This document shows, in pieces, positions 1 to 5,759 of a stretch of DNA of 8,427 bases (the first letter of the stretch is position 1; the number at the start of each line of letters is the position of its first letter). The stretch covers positions 1 through 8,427 of the forward strand of contig DOUV01000972.1 of assembly GCA_003520455.1 (NCBI GenBank), given 5' to 3'. The translations under genes were made by a program, and so were the position numbers. Under the pieces are notes generated by a model, which saw nothing but the letters and a program-made list of their open reading frames with translations, had not been told where the DNA came from and did not search any database. Origin of the DNA: Chloroflexota bacterium. Its GTDB lineage: Bacteria; Chloroflexota; Anaerolineae; Ardenticatenales; Ardenticatenaceae.

Positions 1-174
1 GGAGTGTCGGTTCCAATGGTGATCACCCATTTCGCCGACATGTTGACGATTGTCCGGATCTGGGCACCGGTGCTGGCGTTCACCATATCGGTTTTGACCG
101 GGGTGGTATTCGGGATTTATCCGGCGATGCGGGCCGCCAGCATGAGTCCCGTCGATGCCCTGCGGCACGAGTAG
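1..174 (+). CDS. ABC transporter permease, MacB/FtsX type (3' end only)
   Basis: Frame 1 is open from the window edge to a TAG at 172-174 and gives the last 57 residues of a protein that begins outside the window. The fragment has a hydrophobic segment (roughly residues 20-42, from VRIWAPVLAF through VVFGIYPA). It is followed by the family's closing signature, FGIYPAMRAASMSPVDALRHE, which corresponds to the G-x-x-PA-x-x-A-x-x-x-P-x-x-AL-R pattern ending MacB/FtsX-fold permeases. These proteins form the membrane part of ABC systems that export peptides, lipoproteins or drugs by mechanotransmission rather than import sugars. It is the only plus-strand gene here, faces araD tail to tail with 9 bases between the stops, and probably belongs to an unrelated operon upstream. 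The family is clear, but the substrate cannot be told. Confidence 0.87.
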   Translation, partial: GVSVPMVITHFADMLTIVRIWAPVLAFTISVLTGVVFGIYPAMRAASMSPVDALRHE

Positions 175-198
175 GGCAGGCGGTCAATCCGGCTGCCC
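174..198. terminator. Hairpin across both convergent stop codons, possible bidirectional terminator
   Basis: GGGCAG at 174-179 pairs with CTGCCC at 193-198, and an inner CGG/CCG stem (181-183 with 189-191) closes a 5-base loop. Only the G180/G192 opposition is unpaired. The left arm starts on the last base of the permease TAG, and the araD TGA (184-186) lies in the loop, so the same DNA also encodes the AraD C-terminus. It is symmetric and could act on transcripts from both sides. Neither side has a T-run, so it is not a classical intrinsic terminator. Confidence 0.4.
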
Positions 199-882
199 GT
201 AGTAAGCATCGTTCCCGTGTTTGCGTTGATGATGTTTCTCGCGGATGTGTGGCGGGATGCCGGCGGCATCGGGATTGAGATGGAAAGTACCGATGGCTAT
301 TTCGGCGCAGACCTCCAGGGCAATGCTGTTTTTCACCGAGTCCAAGGCATCCTGGCCCCAGGTGAAGGGGGCGTGGTGTTTCTGGAGCACCGCGGGCATG
401 GCCACCGGGTCAAGGTGGTGGTGGAGAAAATGCTGGACAATGGCCACACCGGTATTGCCCTCGTAGTCTGTTTCAGTCTCTTGCGCATCGAGGGCGCGGC
501 AGACGGGGACTTCGCCGTGGAAGTGGTCGGCATGGGTGGTGCCCAAGCAGGGCAGCGGGCGGCCCGCCTGGGCGAACATGGTGGCATGGACACTGTGGCT
601 ATGGGTGATGCCGCCGATGGCTTCCCAGGCCTGATAGAGTTTGAGATGGGTTTTGGTGTCCGAGGAGGGGCGGAGATCCCCTTCGACGACCTCGCCGTCG
701 AGATCCAGCAGGACGATTTTCTCCGGAGTGAGGTCGGTGTAGGCGACGCCGCTGGGTTTGATGCCGAAGATGCCCTTTTTCCGGTCGATACCGCTGACGT
801 TGCCAAAGGTCAATTTGACCAGTCCCGAGGTCTCCAACAAGAGGTTGGCTTCACAAATTTCCTGGCGCAGTTCGTCGAGCAT
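184..882 (-). CDS. araD: L-ribulose-5-phosphate 4-epimerase AraD
   Basis: This cytoplasmic zinc enzyme interconverts L-ribulose 5-phosphate and D-xylulose 5-phosphate, the last dedicated step of L-arabinose breakdown. The 232-residue product aligns along its length with E. coli AraD (231 residues). Visible motifs are FGNVSG (26-31), IKPSG (41-45), RPSSDTKTH (71-79), the metal-binding HSH with His94 and His96, THAD with the catalytic-type Asp119, His170 in the KHH stretch, and the C-terminal KHGNDAYYGQ with Tyr228, the counterpart of E. coli Tyr229. The frame is open 25 codons further upstream into araB, but the ATG at 882 is preferred. It matches the family N-terminus (MLDELRQEICEANL) and has AGGAAG 5 bases upstream. 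Only 2 bases separate it from the araB stop, so translation is probably coupled. It is the last gene of the minus-strand run. Confidence 0.96.
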   Translation of the reverse strand: MLDELRQEICEANLLLETSGLVKLTFGNVSGIDRKKGIFGIKPSGVAYTDLTPEKIVLLDLDGEVVEGDLRPSSDTKTHLKLYQAWEAIGGITHSHSVHATMFAQAGRPLPCLGTTHADHFHGEVPVCRALDAQETETDYEGNTGVAIVQHFLHHHLDPVAMPAVLQKHHAPFTWGQDALDSVKNSIALEVCAEIAIGTFHLNPDAAGIPPHIREKHHQRKHGNDAYYGQPD

Positions 883-884
883 GG

Positions 885-2564
885 CTACTTCCTGCCACGT
901 GCCTGTTGGCGGATGGCGATCAAATCCTTCATCACATGATCCATTTTCCCATGCCATTGCGCAGTGCCAAAGGCGTCATGGAGTTCCCGATAGAGCTGGT
1001 AGATTCTAGCGTAGCCCTGTTGGTTTTCGGGATTGGGGGTGTAAACCCGGTCCTGTATTTTGCAGCTGGCGCGCTGTGTTTCAGCAAGGGTGGTGGTGCC
1101 ACTGGCCGCGGCGCCAAACAGGGCGGCGCCCAAGGCACAGGTTTGTTCGCTGGCCGCGACTTTCATTGGCAAGCCGATGACGTCGGCGTAGATCTGCATC
1201 AGCAGCTTGTTCTTCTCTGGCAGGCCGCCCGCCGCCACCAGCTCTTTGATTGGGACGCCGCTAGTCTCAAACGACTCGATGATCACGCGCGTGCCAAAGG
1301 CCGTCGCCTCGATCAGCGCGCGGTAAATGTCCGGCGCGCGTGTCGCCAGCGTCGCGCCGATCAGCAGGCCGCTGAGGTCCACATCGACCAGCACCGAGCG
1401 GTTGCCGTTCCACCAGTCGAGCGCCAGCAAGCCGTGCTCGCCGGGCTTCTGCTTGGCGGCTTCGGCTTCGAGGTACGCGTGCAGGTTCATCCCGGCGCGC
1501 TCGGCGGCGGCGTGGTACTCCGGCGGAACGGCGTTGTCCACAAACCAGGCGAAGATATCGCCCACCCCGCTCTGCCCGGCCTCGTAGCCGTAATAGCCCG
1601 GGACGATCCCATCTTCCACCACGCCGCACATTCCGGGCACACGCTCGAGCTTCTCGCCAAGAACCATGTGACAGTTGCTGGTGCCCATGATGATCACCAT
1701 GACGCCGGGCTGGGTCGCTTGCGCGGCGGGCACGGTCACGTGGGCGTCGACGTTGGCGACGGCCACGGCGGTGCCAGGCCGGAGGCCGGTCCAGTCCGCG
1801 GCCTCGGGTGTCAGCCCACCCGCCCTGGCACCCACCGGGAGGATCTCCCGGCTCATCCTGGTGTCCACCACGTCGGCGAAGTCGGGGTGAAGGGCCGCGA
1901 AGTAGTCCCGGCCGGGAAAGCCGGCTCCCTTCTGCCAGATGGCCTTGTAGCCGGCCGTGCAACTGTTGCGGGTCTCCCGGCCGGTCAGCCGCCAGATGAC
2001 CCAGTCGGCTCCCTCGATCAGGCGGCCGGCGGCACGGTAGATGTGCGGCGCCTCATTCAGAATCTGCAGGGCTTTACTGAAAAACCACTCCGATGAGATT
2101 TTGCCGCCATAGAGGTCCAGCCACTTCTCGCCGCGCTCGCGAGCCACCTCGTTGATGCGGTCGGCCTCAGGCTGGGCGGCGTGGTGCTTCCACAGTTTGA
2201 CCCAGGCGTGGGGCTGGTCACGATAGTCCGGCACGAAGCAGAGCGGCGTCCCGCCGGCGGTCGTGGGCAGCATGGTGCAGGCGGTAAAGTCGATTCCGAG
2301 GCCGATGATGGTATCCGGACTCACACCACTCTCGCGCAGCATAGCCGGGATCGTCTGCTTGAGGGTCTCGATATAGTCGTTGGGGTCCTGCAAGGCCCAG
2401 TCGGGCTCCAGGCGCACGCCGCTCCCCGGCAGGCGCTCGTCGATCACCCCGTTAGCGTAGGTGTGAACGGCCGTCGCGACCTCGCGGCCGTCGGCCACGG
2501 CGACCAGCACTGCCCGCGCGGACTCGGTCCCGAAGTCAACGCCGATGGCGTATTTGGAGCTCAT
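885..2564 (-). CDS. araB: L-ribulokinase AraB (FGGY carbohydrate kinase)
   Basis: This kinase phosphorylates L-ribulose with ATP to L-ribulose 5-phosphate, the AraD substrate. The 559 residues match the usual length of AraB (about 560). The N-terminal FGGY domain opens with the phosphate motif GVDFGTESARAV (8-19), followed by GIDFTACTMLP (90-100) and the AraB-typical GGKISSEWFFSK (153-164). The catalytic-base Asp is Asp273 in ANVDAHV, matching the Asp of GAFDCHM in E. coli AraB. The C-terminal domain carries MGTSNCHM (293-300), EAGQSGVGDIFAWF (328-341), ATAFGTRVIIE (420-430) and the adenine-side AAGGLPEKNKLLMQIYADV (445-462). The EAGQS..GDI.AWF and SSEWF stretches separate AraB from xylulo- and glycerol kinases. 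The ATG at 2564 has AAGGAGG 10 bases upstream. The gene follows the isomerase after a structured 117-base gap and runs almost into araD. Confidence 0.95.
   Translation of the reverse strand: MSSKYAIGVDFGTESARAVLVAVADGREVATAVHTYANGVIDERLPGSGVRLEPDWALQDPNDYIETLKQTIPAMLRESGVSPDTIIGLGIDFTACTMLPTTAGGTPLCFVPDYRDQPHAWVKLWKHHAAQPEADRINEVARERGEKWLDLYGGKISSEWFFSKALQILNEAPHIYRAAGRLIEGADWVIWRLTGRETRNSCTAGYKAIWQKGAGFPGRDYFAALHPDFADVVDTRMSREILPVGARAGGLTPEAADWTGLRPGTAVAVANVDAHVTVPAAQATQPGVMVIIMGTSNCHMVLGEKLERVPGMCGVVEDGIVPGYYGYEAGQSGVGDIFAWFVDNAVPPEYHAAAERAGMNLHAYLEAEAAKQKPGEHGLLALDWWNGNRSVLVDVDLSGLLIGATLATRAPDIYRALIEATAFGTRVIIESFETSGVPIKELVAAGGLPEKNKLLMQIYADVIGLPMKVAASEQTCALGAALFGAAASGTTTLAETQRASCKIQDRVYTPNPENQQGYARIYQLYRELHDAFGTAQWHGKMDHVMKDLIAIRQQARGRK
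888..893 (-). promoter_or_regulatory. araD ribosome binding site inside the araB 3' end
   Basis: AGGAAG on the minus strand forms the last two sense codons (Arg-Lys) of araB, followed by its TAG and then two bases before the araD ATG. The site fixes the araD start at 882 rather than the longer open frame, and suggests that ribosomes finishing araB help start araD. Confidence 0.75.
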
Positions 2565-2574
2565 AGCGGATTGG

Positions 2575-2581
2575 CCTCCTT
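2575..2581 (-). promoter_or_regulatory. araB ribosome binding site
   Basis: AAGGAGG on the minus strand lies 10 bases before the araB ATG. It begins 3 bases after the 3' arm of the 2585-2664 hairpin, so folding of that hairpin could affect access to it. Confidence 0.8.
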
Positions 2582-2584
2582 CAA

Positions 2585-2664
2585 GTGATGCATGATGCGC
2601 GAAGAAGATCAGATAACAACGCGCCCATCCTGGTCACTTCCCCATTTCACGCATCACGGATCAC
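2585..2664 (-). promoter_or_regulatory. Long imperfect stem-loop between the isomerase gene and araB
   Basis: Bases 2585-2604 and 2645-2664 are inverted copies with 16 of 20 positions identical and a 40-base loop. In the minus-strand transcript two of the four mismatches become G-U wobbles, leaving one internal C-C opposition and an unpaired loop-side end. That gives a stem of about 19 positions, better than the plus-strand RNA would form. Position between two genes of one pathway suggests an mRNA processing or stability element, or a control on araB translation. No T-run follows, so a terminator is less likely. The loop-proximal arm is part of the heptamer array. Confidence 0.55.
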
Positions 2665-2679
2665 GTTTCACGTATCATC
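2645..2679. repeat. Tandem heptamer array (consensus NWTCACG)
   Basis: Five units follow each other without gaps at a strict 7-base period: TTTCACG, CATCACG, GATCACG, TTTCACG and a degenerate TATCATC. The array ends two bases from the isomerase stop codon. Four units keep TCACG exactly while the first two positions vary. On the transcribed strand the unit reads CGTGAWN. Degenerate units in the opposite orientation (AGTGATG, CATGATG, CGCGAAG at 2584-2604) create the hairpin described separately. Short tandem heptamers of this sort occur in some bacterial genomes as dispersed intergenic repeats. Confidence 0.7.
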
Positions 2680-2681
2680 GT

Positions 2682-4097
2682 CTACCGATGCCAGTAAACG
2701 TCCCAGCCCAAGTACTTGCTCAGTGCTTCGTGGACAGCGGCGGCGGTGCTGGACGGGTTGATGGTGACGTGGTGCTCGTAGCCGTTCTCGCAGATGTAGC
2801 GCAGCAGCTCCTGGAACCGCGGCACTCGGACCACGCCGTAGCCGCCGAAGGTCAGCAGCGGGTCGTCGGTCAGCTCGCCGGCGCCCACGTAGGCCCGCAG
2901 GGTGCCGGCCACGTCGTCGGTGCTCACCCGCAGGTAGGTGAAGGGCATCGCTTTTACCCGCCCCACGATCGTGCCGTACGAGTTCTCTTTGCCCACGGTG
3001 CCCGAGAGAATCTCCTGGTAGTCCATCACGGCGTCGGCGAAGATGTCTTTAGGCAGGTTGCTACAGTGGAAGACCACGCCCTTGTCCGGGTCGTCGCCAT
3101 AGTTGTTGTTCCAGTCCACCAGGGCGCTGGGCCGGCCGCTGGCCTGCGCCAGGATATGCATGGCGATGGTGCCCATCACATCGACCTCGCAGGCGCTGGG
3201 CATCAGGTTGTTGCTCATCATGCTCATCAGCGTGCACGGGACGACGCCGAAGTACTCCTCCATCGCCGTCCAGCACTGCACCGCTGTGGCATCCAGCCGC
3301 GAGTTTGCCATCCAGTTGTCCACGGCCGCGCCAAACCTGGCCATCTTCATCACGACCGAATCCGGCACGCGGCGAGTGTCGACGTACGCGCGGATGGCTG
3401 CAAGCTTGGCCTGCACCGGCTCGGCATCCTCGGGCAACCGCTCGACCTGGCCGAAGAGGTCGAAGAGGTCCAGGGTCTCGACGCTGATGCCGAACTTTTC
3501 GAGGAGCTTCTCGCTGTAGCGTACCGTGTTGAAGGCGGCCGGCCGCGCGCCGAGGGCACCAATGCGCAGGCCCCGCAACCCCCGCACGACCCGGCAGGTC
3601 GTTGCGAAGGTATGCAGATCTTGCCGGAAGCTGGAGCTGCGCGGATCGACGGTGTGCAGGCTCGTCAAGGTGAAGGGGATCTTGTACTGGTGCAGGTTGT
3701 TACAGACCGACATCTTGCCGCAGAAGCTGTCGCGGCGGTCCCGGGCACTCATCTGGTCGGCCGCGTCCGGGAAGGCGTGTACCAACACGGGCACGTTGAG
3801 CCCGGACCACCGGATCGCGTTGGCGACGGCGCGCTCGTCCCCAAAGTTGGGGAGGGTGACCAGGATGCCGTCGATCTCCTTCCGGTGAGCATCGAAGAGC
3901 GCGGCACACCGGCTGGCATCCTCCAGACTCTCGATGCTCCCGTATTCGGTCTGCTCGGGGGAGAGGGTGACCACCTTGAACCCGGCCTGTTCCAGGACCG
4001 CTAAGATCTCCTCCCGTCCACTCCGACAGAGGTGGCTGGGGAAGAAGCCTCGGTTGCCGACGATGAGGCCGAGGGTGACCGGTTTCATCGGTTGCAT
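2682..4097 (-). CDS. Fucose/arabinose-isomerase-like sugar isomerase, probable AraA substitute
   Basis: The 471-residue protein belongs to the L-fucose isomerase/L-arabinose isomerase fold family, whose members interconvert aldoses and ketoses using a divalent metal. It is shorter than classical FucI (about 590) and does not read like E. coli AraA. It starts with a Rossmann-like segment (VTLGLIVGNRGFFP, 7-20). The conserved-looking core has candidate metal ligands Glu304 (ACEVDVMGT), Asp328 (LVDWNNNYGD) and His344 (FHCSN), with His442/His443 near the end (YEHHVTIN). The Glu-Asp-His set resembles FucI more than the Glu-Glu-His-His set of AraA. Lying directly before araB-araD, it most likely produces L-ribulose from L-arabinose, but a related aldose is possible. 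The ATG at 4097 has GGAGG 10 bases upstream. A second ATG at 4088 would shorten it by three residues. Confidence 0.88.
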   Translation of the reverse strand: MQPMKPVTLGLIVGNRGFFPSHLCRSGREEILAVLEQAGFKVVTLSPEQTEYGSIESLEDASRCAALFDAHRKEIDGILVTLPNFGDERAVANAIRWSGLNVPVLVHAFPDAADQMSARDRRDSFCGKMSVCNNLHQYKIPFTLTSLHTVDPRSSSFRQDLHTFATTCRVVRGLRGLRIGALGARPAAFNTVRYSEKLLEKFGISVETLDLFDLFGQVERLPEDAEPVQAKLAAIRAYVDTRRVPDSVVMKMARFGAAVDNWMANSRLDATAVQCWTAMEEYFGVVPCTLMSMMSNNLMPSACEVDVMGTIAMHILAQASGRPSALVDWNNNYGDDPDKGVVFHCSNLPKDIFADAVMDYQEILSGTVGKENSYGTIVGRVKAMPFTYLRVSTDDVAGTLRAYVGAGELTDDPLLTFGGYGVVRVPRFQELLRYICENGYEHHVTINPSSTAAAVHEALSKYLGWDVYWHR

Positions 4098-4168
4098 GTG
4101 AGTTTTGCCTCCGCTCGTCCGGAGCGATCAGCGATTGGAAGGTAGAGATTGGGACGCTGAAGTGGCCC

Positions 4169-4286
4169 AGACTTCCGAAGTCTTTGTACGGCTCTCCGCG
4201 GGCCTCCCCGGCCTCTTATCAGAGGCGCACTGTGCCAAGCAGCCCTGCTGCGGCGGACTTCGGAAGTCGCTAGACTCCGGAAGTCT
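4169..4286. repeat. Cluster of three 15-bp palindromic repeats, possible miniature element
   Basis: Three related palindromes occur here: R1 AGACTTCCGAAGTCT (4169-4183, 7-base arms around one base), R2 with core GACTTCGGAAGTC (4256-4268), and R3 AGACTCCGGAAGTCT (4272-4286). The R2 core is the exact reverse complement of bases 4170-4182. R3 matches the reverse complement of R1 at 14 of 15 positions, so the 118-base block is bounded by inverted repeats. Between them is a further hairpin, GCCTCT-TATC-AGAGGC (4211-4226). R3 enters the 3' end of the mutarotase gene and its first base is the end of that stop codon. This looks like a REP-like or MITE-like insertion. No target-site duplication was found at the edges. 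Confidence 0.6.
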
Positions 4287-4707
4287 TGACGACTCCGATC
4301 GTCAGCAGGATATTGGCGTACAGGCGCTGATCGCCGCTCGCAATGGCCAGCGCCAGTTCGGGCCGCCTGGCCGTCTCGTAAAACGTGAAGCGCTCCAACC
4401 GCTCCAGCGCCAACCCCGCCGGCAGCAGGCGCTCGAACTCCGCAAAGATCGGCGGCGTCGAACCATCGGCGGGCTGCATCACGGTGGCGGCCTCGACAGG
4501 TATGGCGCTGACAAGCGCTTCCAGAATGGCAGTGACAGTGAGCAGACCGGGGCTGAGGTTCAAGAAGACGCGGGCGGCGGCCGGACACGAATGGGTTGCG
4601 ACAGGGTAGTTGCCATCGGCGATGAGTACGGTGCTGCCGTGCCCGGCCTCGCCGAGCGCTGCCAGGATCCCCGGATGAAGAAGCTTACTTTTGAGCACAG
4701 TTGCCAT
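4270..4707 (-). CDS. RbsD/FucU family sugar mutarotase, closer to FucU
   Basis: The 145-residue protein matches the RbsD/FucU family (about 140 residues). These small cytoplasmic decameric enzymes speed interconversion of sugar ring forms or anomers so that the next enzyme receives the right one. Family features visible are the N-terminal LLHPGILAALGEAGHG (9-24) with His23 at the catalytic-His position, ADGNYP (30-35), RFTFYE (106-111, like the FAFYE of E. coli FucU) and the C-terminal YANILLTIGV (130-139) with Tyr130. A mutarotase beside a FucI-like isomerase mirrors fucU next to fucI in the fucose operon and suggests it feeds that isomerase. The ATG at 4707 has only a weak GAGAT-like site. 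The last codons (Thr-Ser-Gly-Val-stop) lie inside a repeated palindrome, so the C-terminus may have been altered by it. Confidence 0.87.
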   Translation of the reverse strand: MATVLKSKLLHPGILAALGEAGHGSTVLIADGNYPVATHSCPAAARVFLNLSPGLLTVTAILEALVSAIPVEAATVMQPADGSTPPIFAEFERLLPAGLALERLERFTFYETARRPELALAIASGDQRLYANILLTIGVVKTSGV

Positions 4708-4714
4708 CCGATCT

Positions 4715-4726
4715 CGAGACGTCTCG
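4715..4726. promoter_or_regulatory. Perfect 12-bp palindrome CGAGACGTCTCG before the mutarotase gene
   Basis: It lies in the 25-base gap between the aldo/keto reductase stop and the mutarotase ATG, 8 bases before the ATG. It could hide that start in a small hairpin or bind a protein, but a palindrome of this size can occur by chance. Confidence 0.25.
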
Positions 4727-4732
4727 CGCTGA

Positions 4733-5719
4733 CTACCAGCGATGATGGACGTGGGCCCGGATAAAGTGATTGTAGATTTCCCGCACGCGCTTCATGGTCT
4801 CATCCGTGAGGGCGGGCACTTCGGCGGTCTTGACGTTGTCTTCCGCCTGCTGCGGGTTTTTGGCGCCGGGGATGGTCGTTGTCACCTCGGGAAACATCAG
4901 AATCCACCGCAGGGCGAATTGCGCCATGCTGGCGCCTTCCGGCACCAGCTCGCGGAGTACTTCGACCGCCTGCAACCCCAGATCGTAGTCCACACCGGAG
5001 AAGGTCTCGCCCACGTCGAAGGCCTCACCTCGACGGTTGAAATTGCGGTGGTCGTGGGGGCCAAACTGGGTGTCGCGACTGAATTTGCCGGTCAGGAGGC
5101 CGCTCGCCAGGGGCACACGCGCCAGGACACCGACCCGGCGCTCGCGCGCGGCCGGGAAGAACTGTTCGGCCGGTTTCAGGCGGAACATGTTGAAGATGAT
5201 CTGGACGCTCTGAACGTTGGGATAGGTGATCGCCTGGAGGGCCTCATCGACGCGCTCGACGCTGACGCCGTAGTAGCGAAGCTTGCCCTGCTGCACCAGG
5301 TCATCGAGCACGCCGAAGACCTCGGGCATAAAGTAGACGCTGGTCGGCGGGCAGTGGAGCTGCAGGAGGTCGAGGGCGTCGGTGTCAAGGTTCCGAAGGC
5401 TCCGTTCCACAAAGGCGGCCAAATTTTCACGGTTGTAGCCCGCGGCCACGTGGGGCGAGAGCCGGCGACCGGCCTTGGTCGCGACGATGAGTTCCTCAGG
5501 CCGCTCCCTGCGTACCTGAGCGATCAGCCGCTCCGAGTGCCCATCGCCGTACACGTCGGCCGTGTCGATGAAGTTGACTCCCAGATCAATCGCCCGGTGG
5601 AGGGCGGTCAGCGAGGTCTGGTCGTCGGTCGTCCCCCAGTCGGCCCCGCCAATGGCCCAGGCGCCAAACCCGATGGCCGACACCTTCCAGCCGGTGCGGC
5701 CAAGCTCGCGATATTCCAC
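4733..5719 (-). CDS. Aldo/keto reductase
   Basis: This is an NAD(P)(H)-dependent oxidoreductase of the aldo/keto reductase superfamily, with a (beta/alpha)8 barrel. It is 328 residues from the GTG at 5719. The catalytic tetrad is visible as Asp52 and Tyr57 in NFIDTADVYGDG, Lys82 in VATKAG and His122 in LLQLHCP. Further family stretches are the N-terminal MEYRELGRTGWKVSAIGFGAW, VPLASGLLTGKF (about 202-213) and the cofactor-side TTIPGAKNPQQAEDN (about 281-295). An in-frame GTG at 5737 would add six residues. The 5719 start is preferred because AGGAG lies 7 bases before it and the family usually begins this way. In this cluster it probably oxidises or reduces a sugar or sugar lactone, but members act on many carbonyls and the substrate is not readable. 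The epimerase gene ends 40 bases upstream and the mutarotase starts 25 bases downstream. Confidence 0.94.
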   Translation of the reverse strand: MEYRELGRTGWKVSAIGFGAWAIGGADWGTTDDQTSLTALHRAIDLGVNFIDTADVYGDGHSERLIAQVRRERPEELIVATKAGRRLSPHVAAGYNRENLAAFVERSLRNLDTDALDLLQLHCPPTSVYFMPEVFGVLDDLVQQGKLRYYGVSVERVDEALQAITYPNVQSVQIIFNMFRLKPAEQFFPAARERRVGVLARVPLASGLLTGKFSRDTQFGPHDHRNFNRRGEAFDVGETFSGVDYDLGLQAVEVLRELVPEGASMAQFALRWILMFPEVTTTIPGAKNPQQAEDNVKTAEVPALTDETMKRVREIYNHFIRAHVHHRW

Positions 5720-5726
5720 GAGGGTT

Positions 5727-5731
5727 CTCCT
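5727..5731 (-). promoter_or_regulatory. Ribosome binding site fixing the aldo/keto reductase start
   Basis: AGGAG on the minus strand lies 7 bases before the GTG at 5719. It falls inside the six extra codons of the longer frame, which argues against the GTG at 5737 as the start. Confidence 0.65.
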
Positions 5732-5759
5732 CTCCACGTAGTGGCGCTGTCATCAGGAC

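Noticed and set aside
883..957. An upstream extension of araD by 25 residues
   Set aside because: It would overlap araB, and its residues do not match the family. The ATG at 882 has a good ribosome binding site and the expected N-terminus.
906..2096. A 396-residue plus-strand open frame opposite araB
   Set aside because: It is antisense to araB throughout, with repetitive His/Gly/Ala composition and no domain. It is explained by G+C bias.
2645..2679. A CRISPR array
   Set aside because: The units are only 7 bases and directly abut with no unique spacers, and no cas genes are present.
2592..4004. A 470-residue plus-strand open frame opposite the isomerase gene
   Set aside because: It is a mirror frame of a well-supported isomerase, with no ribosome binding site or family motif. 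Its first codons fall in the structured repeat gap.
4112..4126. A small hairpin (CGCTC/GAGCG) touching the isomerase ribosome binding site
   Set aside because: Only five base pairs with a five-base loop; this is expected by chance in such G+C-rich DNA.
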